The notes under the pieces were generated by a model that ran no database searches, had not been told where the DNA came from, and saw only the letters and a program-made list of their open reading frames with translations. Below are positions 33,561 through 44,563 of a stretch of DNA of 64,000 nucleotides, one piece after another. The translations under genes and the position numbers were made by a program. Source of the stretch: Linyphia triangularis (lineage: Eukaryota; Arthropoda; Arachnida; Araneae; Linyphiidae); contig OZ021732.1 of NCBI GenBank assembly GCA_963978545.1, positions 25,058,688-25,122,687 on the forward strand, given 5' to 3'. How positions within the stretch are numbered: the first letter of the stretch is position 1; the number at the start of each line of letters is the position of its first letter.

Positions 33561-34902
33561 CAACGCTGTTTCAAGCCGAATCAGACCTTTGAGAAAGTCG
33601 GGTGGTTCGAACGTTTCGTCACCAATGATCGAAGGGAAAATAATAAAGTAGCAAATTTTCTGGTCATTTGGTTATGAATATAGGTCATCTTTTTAATATA
33701 GCTCTTCTAAGGCATGTGTTTCGTTAATTTTGAAGATAGAATGCTATATTTGTGATTTTCTAAAAGTTTCGTAATTGATATCTCCACACAAGAGCTGTAT
33801 AAAATTAAATTTCGCTAACTTTTGAAACAAATTACCATTTAAAATCTACATTTTTTTTCAATAATTTCTTGCTTCATTTTTTTAAAATTCAAAATAAGGT
33901 AAGAAATTACTGAAAAATTGCAACTTACAAACTATTGAATTATTGCAACTCACATTGATCACCCTGCGTTTACTAATCAAAGAAATTATTCCTATTACAA
34001 CCATTTTGATGCTCCTTGTATATGGGGCAACTTGAAATTTTCACTATAATTTTACAATAACCTGAATGTTGTTTCCAACCCGAATAATATGTAAATTTCT
34101 TCTGCGCTCTTCCGTTAGAAGGGTACCAGATAAAAAACGTCAAATTGCAGAGATAACTCATCCAAACTAAAAACCATTAAATCATTTATAATTCCTATAA
34201 CAAACCTTTATAAGGTTCTCGTAGTAACCTTATAACAAACCGTAAACATTTAGGTTTGTCGATACACTTACGCGTCAATTAAACGTGTAAACAAATTGCC
34301 TTGGCGCCGACTGCTCCAACTGGTACCCGTTTAACGGAAGAGTACTCTTTCTTCGAGATATTGTGCAATTATCACTTGTACAATTATTCTACGACAGTCC
34401 AACTTTAGCTTTGAAGTATCCATGGAAAATTCCTAGTTTGCGTGACAGGTTAGTGCTATTTTGAAAAGTTGTCGACAAGAACTAAATTACGTGTCTTCCG
34501 GTTGTCGTCAAGTCAAAATGACTGCTGATTTAAAATCCACTAGTTAGCGTCTGATTTGAAATCCACAAGATGGTGACTAATTCAAAATGACCGTTAAAAC
34601 TATACGATGACTGAAAACATACGAATATGCAAATAAACAATGAAATTCGACATAATTTGCTAGTGAGTCATAAAAAAATACCAATAAAAAAGGCGCATGT
34701 TTGTGTAATTATTCCAATTAGGACTACCATAACATAGTTTTTGTGCATACTCCTAAAAAAATAGAGATGCTTTGGCGGAAACATTATCCCCTATATATTG
34801 GCGCCGAATTCTCTTAATCATCGCCAATTGACATTCAAAAATATTTCGTCTTGAAGACATTTATTTGCCTTTGTTCGTTCTTGATGGTTAAATAACCTAA
34901 TG
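33561..34902. other. AT-rich stretch, no supported exon
   Basis: A minus-strand frame at 33973-34161 has a weak Kunitz-like look but lacks the cysteines. A GTAAGT follows a short ATG frame near 34260-34430, without further support. Confidence 0.4.
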
Positions 34903-35102
34903 GGTTAAGATTTATTGTACTGTCCCCCTTGGTGACTTTTTGAAAGTTGGCGATTCGGCGCCGATTGTGGTAACTCGTCGCCAAGGTTTTCCGATTACCC
35001 TAGTGACCGTTTGGATTTGGCAACACATTTTTTTGACGTCATTTTCAATTTGGCGATTTTTATGAAAAGTCATCATGGGGGACCGTACAGTAAATCTTAA
35101 CC
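34903..35102. mobile_element. 200-bp inverted-repeat element
   Basis: Exact tips GGTTAAGATTTA and TAAATCTTAACC frame 38-bp imperfect inverted arms (with GTCCCCC and TGACTTTT blocks). There is no clear target duplication and no ORF of its own; the 34912-35115 frame is a shadow of it. Confidence 0.8.
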
Positions 35103-35497
35103 AAATAATATTCATATTAAAGCATTATTTAGCCATCAGCAATTTTAGTTCAAAAGTATTTTGATTTAAAAAATGGTATTCCTGTTTCCCAGGATTTACC
35201 GACTCTTTATAAATAATTGCCCATGTCTGTATAGTTATTTTACTACTTAGGGTATCTTTATTCATTATTTAGGATACAAATTTACCTCACAATCAGATAG
35301 GAACGATATGAATTTTTTATATAATAAAAATTACGAATATTTTGGGTAACTATAAAAACTTAGAGGTTGGACACGTTTTCAATCACTGCTAAATTTTTTA
35401 ATTGCATGAAAATTGTAATTTATGTGTGTAACGGTTTTTAATACAACTTTATTTAACGATGATTAAACTAACTTAGAATAATAGTAGTATCCACATA

Positions 35498-35701
35498 GTG
35501 TGTCCAATAAATGACTGACCTTATTAATTTTTTAAACGTAAATAATTAAAATGCAATTGGAGATAGGTATATGCCGTTTGCAGCAATGGTATATGGAAAA
35601 AATTAAGTTTTGAAAAATACAGAGCTTTGCCTTTTAATTTTTATCTCGAAAGGGTGCTTTTTATTTTAGTTCAACATGGGTCAATCATTTATTGGACACA
35701 C
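35498..35701. mobile_element. 204-bp TA-flanked mariner-like MITE
   Basis: Inverted ends GTGTGTCCAATAAATGAYTGACC face each other and TA lies on both sides (35496-35497, 35702-35703). The size and TA duplication fit a non-autonomous Tc1/mariner element. Confidence 0.8.
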
Positions 35702-35703
35702 TA

Positions 35704-37158
35704 TACTACATACATATTCATTGTAATTAAAAATACATAAGATCTATTTACCATTTCAACTCAAATTTAGAAAGAAACTTTTAAGAAATTAATCAGTCAA
35801 CCTTTATAATTTTGATTCTCATTCGAAGTCCGATTTGAAAATTTATAACTAATTTGCTGGATTCTTGCGGTTGCAGTTGTGATTAATACGAAATATACCC
35901 TCATATAACCATGAAATATAACCTCATAAACCATTGTTTGGTCTTTGAATGTGAGCTATGTTTCCGCATGTAACGAGATAACTTAATTTTTTTCCAGTCG
36001 TAACTTCCGATTGAAATTTGCTATGGAATGAAGCAGCTCTGAACTGATGTAACTAGTTCACATTAAGTATCTAACTATATCTGTACCTCGGAAGTAAACT
36101 ATATTAAGTGGTTACTGGTATTGGTTTAACATTTCAATTACGATAGTTTTCGTTTATGGTACAGATATGTATCCACAAGCTTAAACGTAGATACATATTA
36201 AAATATTCCTTTCAGTAAGAGTAAATTACGTGAAAAATTTAAATCTTATGTGTATTTTTTTTATCAGTTGTATCTTCCATTGACAGTTTTTATGAAGAAA
36301 CTATCATTTTAGAACTGTCACTTTGATCAACTGTCATTTTAGTCAAACTAGATTTTTTTTTTTTTTTAATTTTTCATTTAATTATTCATTTTGTTAATAA
36401 TAAACTTTAAAAAATTATAGCAATTGGGCAAAAGTTATAGCAAAAATATTACTCGTCACTTTTATTTTAGCATTTATTTATTCGTATTTTAATTCAATTA
36501 TCAAATATTTATTTTATTACCATTTTTAAATAAAAATAACTAATAACAGTTTTCTATAAATATTTTATTTTACAAATATAAAAAAAGTATGCAGTAAAAC
36601 ACGGAATTCACAAAGAAAACAAATATTTCTTTATCCTATAAGACTCTTCATAGAGAAGCACTTTAGGATAAACTTCTAAAGAATGAAGAAATCATAAATT
36701 ATAAAACACACTTATAACCACATGAATTCATTTGATGGGCTAATGATAAAAGCTAAGCCTGTTAGCTCTTATCGTTAAAAAACAATAATGATTAAATATT
36801 CTACACAATTCGTGGACAAGAAGCAAATAAATGTGCGTTATCGCCAATACTTAAAAATAAATTCGCCAATACAATAAATAAATAAAATAACAAAACATTG
36901 TCTTCATAAAAAAAATATGATTCCACAAGCATTAAGAATTTATATTACCCTTCCATGGGCAAGGGGCCTATAGTAATACTCCAGCCAATAATTTAATAGT
37001 GGTTAGAACATTGTAATGCGAAAGACATAAACTTGTCCAAAGTAAGGATTTTAAAAGAATCTAATCAATTCTATATTAGAAATGTTTCTGCGAATTAAAT
37101 TTTTCGACGGAGAGAAGTTCTTTGATTATGAAAAAGCATTTTAAACGGGATATAGTCC
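35704..37158. other. AT-rich stretch, nothing recognised
   Basis: It contains a poly-T run near 36353-36367 and many short A/T tracts. No exon or structured RNA is evident. Confidence 0.45.
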
Positions 37159-37808
37159 GAGAGGCGACTGCAATTTTTGGACCCCATCGAACATCATTCT
37201 GAATTTTTTATAGAAATTGGAGAAAAGTGAGTAGATTACGAATCCACTGGTCTGCCAAGGCAAAAATGGCCGAAACTGATCAAAAATCGACTTGGAATGA
37301 GTTGAACTAAAATCCGATTACCAAATATGTCATAACTTGCCAAAAAGAGAACAAACTTTTTAGTCTGGCAACCCACTGCATTTTGATTTTCATTGAAAAA
37401 AAGCGCAAACGATTTCTGATCTCTGGCTCGGAAAACTTGTATCTTTTAAAAGTAAGCCAAATTGGCGACATCAGTTACGTCATCAGTGATGTAATGTTTA
37501 TTGCCAATTTGGCTCATTTGTGAAAGATGCAAGTAAGCCATAGCCAACACATCCGAATCGTCTGCAACCTTCTTAATTGAAAATTAAAGAGTGAGGGTTA
37601 CCAAATAAAAAAAATGCTCATTATTTGGCAAGTTATGGCGCATTTGACAATTGGATTTAGTTCAACTTATTAAAAGTCGGGTTTTGACCAGTTTCGGCCA
37701 TTTTTGCCACGGCAGACCAGTGGATTCGTAATCTACTCATTTTTCTCCAATTTCTATAAAAAATTCAGAATGATGTTCGATGGGGTCCAAAAATTGCAGT
37801 CGCCTCTC
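37159..37808. mobile_element. 650-bp element with long (about 210 bp) inverted arms
   Basis: Tips GAGAGGCGACTGCAATTTTT and its complement bound arms sharing GGACCCCATCGAACATCATTC, GGAGAAA, CTACTC and a CTGGTCTGCC..GGCAAAAATGGCCGAAACTG block. A second, inner inverted pair around 37437-37545 contains GCCAAATTGGCGA / TTGCCAATTTGGC. No ORF. It lies just beyond the stop codon of the gene ending at 37974. A worn relative occupies 53740-54300. Confidence 0.85.
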
Positions 37809-37973
37809 AGTCTAATACTTTTACGGTTGGTGTTCTGAAACGGAACACTTCAACAAGGAACTGGCAACGATGTTATGTGCTTCTTATTCCAGATAAGATC
37901 ACTGGTCCATCGACATAGAGTACAGTCACAGTTTATCTTTGTCGAAACAAAGCTCCACTTTGTTTGCAGGACT

Positions 37974-38109
37974 TTAGTTGAGTCCTACGCTTCTGAGAAG
38001 TGTTTGGCCTAGAGTAAATGGGCAAGATGAGAAGGCATAGCTGCAGTCTTCGTTTGCCAGACCTCGGTAAGCTGCGTCAAGATACTTCTCCATTCCTGGT
38101 ATCTTTTTA
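37974..38109 (-). CDS. Secreted four-Cys protein, terminal exon
   Basis: This is the 3' coding exon of the gene starting at 39875. On the minus strand the tract CTTTTCTTTTCTTTCAAG ends at 38110. The exon opens with one base that completes the split codon left by the donor at 39084 (AG+T, serine), then 44 codons and TAA (37974-37976). The sequence KKIPGMEKYLDAAYRG is followed by a C-x6-C pair (DCSYAFSSC, residues 286 and 293) and ends VGLN. The Y-x2-A-x3-G...DC...C arrangement after a C-x5-C pair in the previous exon matches my recollection of the DM4/DM12 family of arthropod secreted proteins. It is too short to stand out as an ORF; acceptor, phase and motif together define it. Confidence 0.8.
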
Positions 38110-39084
38110 CTTGAAAGAAAAGAAAAGCTATATTAGTTCCTATTATCACATACACATACAGGATAAAAATTTAAAAACTAAAAACCAATATCCTCATTTT
38201 AAATCTATAGGCACTATAGAGACACAAAACTGAACTCATAAACACTGAAAATTAAGCATCCTTTGTAATAGCACGAAGGATGGAATAGAATCTTACACAT
38301 ACTATGGAAAAAGTTTTGGTTGTTAAAGTTTAAAATTTATGAAGTGAACAAAAAATTAACATCCTGATTAGGCAAACGTTAACTTTGGATACACTCACGA
38401 ACCCGCTATATTTACGAAGTAAAGGAATGCATCCAAATGAAGTACGATTTACCAGAAAGATAAGAGATATATATAGAGTTTGAAATCAGAACCTATCACC
38501 TTTCAAGGTCGAGTCAACGGTTCTGAATATGGTAATATTTCTTGGAGGTCCCGGTTCATCTCAGCTCAACGTATTGAAAATGCACCATGACCATAAAAAA
38601 TATGGGAGACTGAAAATACTGGATGTCTACAGATGTTATTGTTGTTTACAGATGAAGAAAATAAAAAGGACTACCAGTGTGTAAGAAGAATCATTGACAC
38701 TTAAAGACAATCTACATTGGGTTATATAAAATACCAACTAATTCCCCTCAACACCATATCGGGTAATGTACATTTCACAGGAGTTTACACTTTACTGGTT
38801 TAAGAACAATAGTGTCAGTTCTGTTGATTAAAATGTATTGGAGTTCAAAGGAACAAGTGCTGTAATGGTACAATCCGGTCCACCATGGCTTATATGCAGT
38901 ATTAAATCTGAGAGGCATCTGTTTTTAGAATACAAGACATACGTGAACATGACTACGAGGTTAGTGGATTGGGTAAGCAATATTAACAAGGAATCAGTCC
39001 TCTTGACTTTGTTGTGTCCTCTTACGTAGAAACATAACATTTATTATGAAACAAATCTAAAACTATATTATATATTTTTCTTAC
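38110..39084 (-). other. Intron of the four-Cys secreted protein gene
   Basis: A 975-bp phase-2 intron running from GTAAG at 39084 to TTTCAAG at 38110 (minus strand). No element was recognised inside. Confidence 0.75.
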
Positions 39085-39875
39085 CTGACACCCTTCAGTA
39101 TAACTGAAGCGACTCCTTTCTTGGCCAGGAACTTCTCGAACTCACACACCGCCCTCTGCTTGCACGACTCGTCCTTGATCCTGAGAAGCTTGAAGGATGC
39201 TTCGGGATAGTTGATGGCACTCACCTGTTGGAACATTTTACCAATATCGTATGATCCGAAAAACAAGCCGCTTCCTCCGTCAGATTGTCTCCTGTTATAA
39301 CCCTGCTGAGCAGCAGACTGTCCTCCTCCTCCTGCCAAATTATGAGCTGGATTTATGAATTGCGGTGGTGGGGCGTATTGATGAGGAGGAGCCGAATAGG
39401 CTGTCTGGTAAGCCGTGTTATGTGGATCCATCATGCTGCCGAAGAGGGCTACCATGCTAACATATGTCAAGTATCCTCCTCCTACTGCTGCCAAAAGTCC
39501 GGTCATGGTAGCCATCGTGTCTGAGAGACCTCTGAAGGAGAACGGGTGGCCCATGACATTCTGGAACCTGGAGATGAACTTCTGTATGTTCTGGATTCCC
39601 TTCAGACCCTGCTGTATGCCAGCGAGACCAGTGCTGGAGGAGGATGTTGCGTCGCCGGTTTGACTACCGCTACCGCCGCCACCACCACCACCGAATATGC
39701 CCAAGAGACCGCTACCAAGGTTGAGACGTTGCTCTTTGCGGATGGTGGTCAGGTCGGTGGACTTGGCGGACGTTTCGTTAGCCGCTGGATGGTGCTGGTG
39801 GGCGGGATCAGCGGCATCGGTGATGAGAGACGACGCCATCAAGAGGACGAAGGCGAATAAGTGGAGTCGACCCAT
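39085..39875 (-). CDS. Secreted glycine-rich four-Cys protein, main exon
   Basis: Function unknown; probably an extracellular protein. An acceptor (CCTCTTCCACAG, exon from 39879) lies only 4 nt before ATG at 39875, so the earlier open frame is intron and the first exon is noncoding. Residues 1-21 are a signal peptide (MGRLHLFAFVLLMASSLITDA). A Gly/Ser-rich run lies at 61-85 and a hydrophobic stretch at about 122-147 (GLLAAVGGGYLTYVSMVALF), possibly a membrane or core helix. A Pro/Gln/Tyr-rich region spans 150-175 and a C-x5-C pair lies at 238 and 244 (CKQRAVC). The donor CAG then GTAAG at 39084 leaves a phase-2 split codon that fits the exon at 37974-38109, giving 308 residues in total. The cysteine layout suggests DM4/DM12. 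The 4158-5695 exon looks like a paralogue. Confidence 0.85.
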
Positions 39876-39879
39876 GATC

Positions 39880-40356
39880 CTGTGGAAGAGGAAATCATTA
39901 TAGTAACACAAAGAAGGTTGCTTTAATTCGAAAGAGGATTTTACCAGGGCCCCAAACTGACGTTTGACGTCACTTCTTATGATATGTTCTGTTTCAAATT
40001 ACGATTCAGTAATATTCTATTAGAATCCGCAATTTATGTTTTAAGTCAGTGCCCACTGCATGTTCTCCTAAGAAACAGTCAGCCTTACTATGTCAATAAT
40101 ATTCATTCAACTTGAATTCCTAACTAATTCTGTGATCGCTTTCTGCCTTCTATTTGTATCTTAATCTTCAATCAAACAATTGTATGATTGCTTTCACTTG
40201 ATTTTATTACAAAATTGTATCCCCAGTCACACTACCGAAATTTCATACTTGAAAATCGAACTAATTGCTGTGCTGTGGTTTCCTATCCCAGAATCCTATT
40301 GCACCCACCCGCGGTAATCAACTGTATCTAGATCCATTCCTGCCAACCTGATGGGG
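39880..40356. other. Sequence upstream of the main exon (intron 1 or promoter)
   Basis: No convincing first exon is adjacent. The nearest good promoter-plus-donor candidate on this strand is at 55236-55362. Confidence 0.4.
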
Positions 40357-40534
40357 GCGATCAAACGGTATAGTGGTTAGCGTGCTAGCTTCTAGACCGC
40401 GAGGTTGCGGGTTAGAGTCCCCTGTTAGGCATGGGTGTTTGTAAATGTATGTTGGCTTGTCTAATGACGAATGTTTCGGTCCATTATAGCCCTCGTGTTG
40501 CTGACGGCGCCAGATAATCTGAAAACAACCAACT
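40357..40534 (+). mobile_element. tRNA-derived SINE with (CCAA)n tail, copy 3
   Basis: Same family as 1675-1855. The B box has GGTTAGAGTCC, one change from the canonical sequence, so this copy is probably transcriptionally weak. The tail is short (CCAAC). I could not see a clear target duplication. Confidence 0.8.
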
Positions 40535-40639
40535 AGAGATTGATAGGGCGAGAAATACTTCTGATATTAGTGCTTGTTTAAGTGAGTTTTAATAATATAA
40601 CCCATAAAAAAGTTTATTATATAAATCTTTTATATACAT

Positions 40640-40860
40640 TGCTAATTTTTATATTCATTAACAAAGCTCCGTTTATGTTGCCAGCGGTGTTGGCATCTAA
40701 ATTTAAATATTAAGAACATCTCTATCAGCAAAATATGCGGTAATCTACTTTTAAAAATTTATTCATTAAAAATTAATGTTAATTTGTGCACTCACATCCA
40801 AATATCTTTTATTTATTCTGATTAAAACAATGTTATTATTTATTAAAATAATTTTGGTAA
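40640..40860 (+). mobile_element. Fragment of the hAT-like ATATCGAT element
   Basis: Diverged match to the interior of 17291-17993 and 20545-21225 (segments such as CATCTCTATCAGCAAAATATGCGGTAA and TTGTGCA..CATCCAAAT). Both ends are missing. Confidence 0.7.
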
Positions 40861-41593
40861 CAGGAAAGAGTTTATTCAATGATCGGTTAAATGCTACTTC
40901 AGCACGATTAGATGACGGCAAGTTGGTTTATTGGTATTCCGTAAAAGCAACTTTTTAGTGACAGTGACAGCCACCAAAATTTGATAGAAGGAATTGTCAT
41001 CGACATCGAATTCATTTGCCAAATTTCAGACCGATTGGATGACGGCAAGGGGGTTAATTATACCCAGTCACATACACACGAAATCGAAATTAATATAAAA
41101 GATTTGGAAAAAAAAATGGAAAAAAATGGTTGTATTTACTAAATTTTTACGAGGAACTTATAGTAACTGACACGTGAAGTGGAAAACCATTTTTTACCAT
41201 AATTTTAGAAGAGTTCAACATATTTTTTTTATTTTTTTTTTATTTTAAAAAGCACATTCAGTTTTTCAAGTAAATTTTTGTGATTTGTTACATATATCAG
41301 TGAAGAAGTTTACGAAGGTCCCATTTCCACCTTTTTTTTATATGGTTAGAAAGAATGAATTGTTGTGTTTTACAAATAGCTTTTATATCTTGCCGAAACT
41401 ACCCTATTTCTTAATAAATGTATTATTTATAAAACCAGAACACTTATTTTCTTACCAGTTCATTAAAGACAAAGGTAACTATTGTTAAATGATTTTTTTA
41501 AACATATTTATTATTTGTATTAATATTATAAACAAAATTGAAAATTCGATAAAGTTTTTAACTGTTTTTTTAAACATTTAAAACTTTATTTAA

Positions 41594-42326
41594 GGTATAC
41601 ATATACGTTGGACAATTTTTTTTTTATTTCTTATGCCAGAGTGTCAAATTTTTGTGAGAATTACAAGAGTAAAAAATGTAATGTATTTGCAGTAACAAAA
41701 AGTAAAAAAATAAAATATTTATTTAATTAATTGAATTTTAATTCACTAATTAAGGCCTAATTGCAACGATGATAAAATAATACCTAATTAATTTTGAAAC
41801 AAATTTCTTACTGAAAATTAAAGACAGGGTATTGATACACGGGCCCAAGCAAAATATAATGCATAACTAAAATATTTTTAAAATTTTAACATTTAACATG
41901 AAAAATACTAGAAAAAATAAAAAATTTCCACAAATAAAAATATTCTAAAATACATAAAAAAATCTATTTTTTACCAAAATTTTTGTAAACAGGTAGAGCC
42001 CATGCTCTGAAATGTTATTTAAATTATACAGTTTAAATTTTAAAAATCAGTTAATTAACTCTTAAGATATCACCGTTGGAGTACATTCACTCAACAATGA
42101 ACAATGGTTCTCCAGAAAATGAGTTCAAAGTTTTCGACATTTTCATTTTTCCAATATGTTTTAAACGTCGACCTTTACGAAATTGCATGTAATTGAAAAA
42201 GTATTTTTACTATAAGAAAGTTATTGGTATAATTTTAAAGATAATGAATTGGAGAACATTTTAGAATGAAAAAACAAAAATGCCTGTTTGGGTCAATTTT
42301 TGCAATTCCCAACGTATATGTATACC
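41594..42326. mobile_element. 733-bp TTAA-flanked element, different family
   Basis: Ends GGTATACATATACGTTGG and its exact complement at 42309-42326 are each followed outward by TTAA (41590-41593, 42327-42330). The inverted repeat is short (18 bp) and the interior is noncoding. A piggyBac-type target choice is inferred from TTAA. Confidence 0.8.
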
Positions 42327-42404
42327 TTAAATTTTTTTAGAAACTAATTTTCAAAAATTTATAAACTAATGTTGTGAATTACTTATTATTACTTGCTTTA
42401 GCTG

Positions 42405-42520
42405 TTGCCACCTTTTTTCTAACCTGTATTATCGCTGTTAATAATTAAAATAAAATAAAATAGAATTTCAAACTAATACCTCACTATTTTTCTTCGTATA
42501 GCTTTTGCCCCAGACAATTT
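42405..42520 (-). mobile_element. Fragment of the 22861-23321 LTR
   Basis: Inverted match to the first part of the solo LTR (TTAATAACAGCGATAATACAGGTTAGAAAAAAGGTGGCAACA-like on the minus strand). It is truncated on both sides. Confidence 0.65.
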
Positions 42521-43667
42521 GAAATATGTCCAACTAAGTTCGATAACGTTCTGGCGAGAAAAGTCTTAATTTGAGTAATTAGGTACTTGAATAATAACCA
42601 ATATCATAAAGTTTTTTTTAAATAACTGATATTTATTACTAAGCCTTATTCTAAATATTATTAATGTATGTTATTAAGAATATTTTGGTCCTATAAGTAC
42701 ATTTTACAATTTTGGCCAAAGTTTTAACCCCTTTTGCTCCAGCAGAGTGTTGGAATTAAAATTGTTCAAATGCCCCCCCCCCCCTTTCCCCTCCTCTCAC
42801 CAATCTCATATCTTCTCAAATTCAGTTACATTCCCCATATACCGTTTACTTTTGTAAACCATGTGTAAATATTATAGCAAATATGATTAATTTAGATATT
42901 ATACATAATAAATGATTATTTTATACAATAACCTGTTATTGTACATAATAACTGTTTATTAAACATAATAATAGTATAAATAATAACGATTTATTATGTA
43001 TAATATCCAAACCAATGATATTAGCTATAACATATACACTGTATAGTATCTGTTCGTTACATGTTATTTAAATTTTTCCATGCCAACATTGTAAAACTTA
43101 AACTTGGGATCCGGCTAATAAGTATTAGTAAGGTTATGACTAATAGGATAAAAATATAGTATCGTGCAAATCAGAATACAGATGTAGCAAAATCACCTGA
43201 AGGTAGTTTTTATGTCTTTTTTAAACCCTTTATATTAACTTCGATTTTGTTTGTGGGGGGTCAAAATCCTTGGATATCTATTTAACCAACTTCCCATCGG
43301 GCTGAAACTTGGTAGATATACACGTTGTCGATGAAAGTGCATTCTATGAAGTTTTTTGTTATCAATCGTAGTGGTCATCGTAGTGGTGTGTTATCAATCG
43401 TAGTGGTCAAACACTACGAATACTAGATCTGATTTCAAAATTGCTTAAGTTTCAATTGCACATAAAAGTTAACAATATTTATAAAGGATTTATAGCAAAA
43501 AGTTGGTTTTATGGGTTATTTTTTTTTTATGCGAAACACTCGTTCAATTTATAGAGTAGACAAGCCTAATCACTCGATATTAAAAAAAAAGTAAGGATTA
43601 AAATTTTTCTGGATGTGTTAAGGTACAGATAAATTTTAAGCACAAGTTCCAATCTGCTTTAATTAGA

Positions 43668-43848
43668 GCTGACCAAACAGTATAGTGGTTAGCTTGCCAG
43701 CTTCTAGACCGTGAGGTTGCGAGTTCGAGTCCCGTGTTAGGCATGGGTGTTTGTAAATGTATGTTGGCTTGTCAAATGACGAATGTTTCGGCGCACTATA
43801 GCTCTCGTGTTGCTGACTGCGCCAGATAATCTGAAAACAACCAACCAA
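43668..43848 (+). mobile_element. tRNA-derived SINE with (CCAA)n tail, copy 4
   Basis: Complete copy flanked by a 19-bp target duplication (CCAATCTGCTTTAATTAGA at 43649-43667 and 43849-43867). This is the longest duplication of the set and suggests the most recent insertion, although the A-box region carries substitutions. Confidence 0.92.
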
Positions 43849-44126
43849 CCAATCTGCTTTAATTAGAAGATTTCGAAGCCGGAATTTTGAAATATTTGCA
43901 TTCCTTTTCTTTAGTAGTTTTTAAAATTTGACCGTTATGCTCGGAGTCCGCCTCCCCCCACCTTCCCCTAGTTCGTTAAATAATTCTCCATACAAACAAG
44001 TTAGAAATGCAAAAAATATACTCTCTAAAACCCTCAGTAACAACGTTGTTTCGAGACATGATGTGGTACCCTTCCCCTGGTCGGCCTTTCTAGAAATACC
44101 CGTCAATGTAGTCACTGATATATTAA

Positions 44127-44559
44127 GATGAAGTCCTAATAAAGATCATTCCCTATACTCGCTATGTTACAATCTTCCATCCCAGTACATTTAGAAACTA
44201 CTTTGTATAAAGCCTTGAAATTTTGGTGAGTTAGGTACGAAAATGATCACTTCATGAAATGAATAAATTAAAATCTCGAAAATAGCGTCTTATATATTTT
44301 ATTTTATGTTTGAAATGCTTACGTCAATGCATATGCAGTGGCTCCACCTGGTTTTGTCATTTGCTATTTTATTTTTTAATAATAATTTGTCAATTGAATT
44401 ATAACAATTAAATGAAAGCAATTTGTCATTTCATGAAGTGACCATTTTCATACCTTCTCGCCAAATTTTGAGGTTTCATAGAAAGTAGTTTCTAAATGCA
44501 CTGGTCTAGAAGATTGTAAGATAGCGAGTACAGGGAAGGATCCTTATTAGAAAACCCTC
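44127..44559. mobile_element. TTAA-flanked non-autonomous element, second intact copy
   Basis: TTAA at 44123-44126 and 44560-44563. The arms match 31672-32090 (GGATCATTCCCTATACTCGC and CATTTAGAAACTACTTTG). Confidence 0.85.
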
Positions 44560-44563
44560 TTAA

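Noticed and set aside
33973..34161. Minus-strand frame resembling a Kunitz domain (WYPSNGRAQKKFTYYSG)
   Set aside because: The expected cysteines and the GG(C/N) core are missing, there are no splice sites, and the resemblance is short. Probably chance.
34260..34435. Short ATG frame near a GTAAGT as the missing first exon of the ubiquitin ligase
   Set aside because: The frame stops well before the donor, the exon end (GACGC) is atypical, and nothing else links it to 31154.
39086..39911. Twelve extra N-terminal residues and the apparent stop of the 276-codon frame
   Set aside because: An acceptor lies 4 nt before the internal ATG at 39875, and the stop overlaps the donor at 39084.
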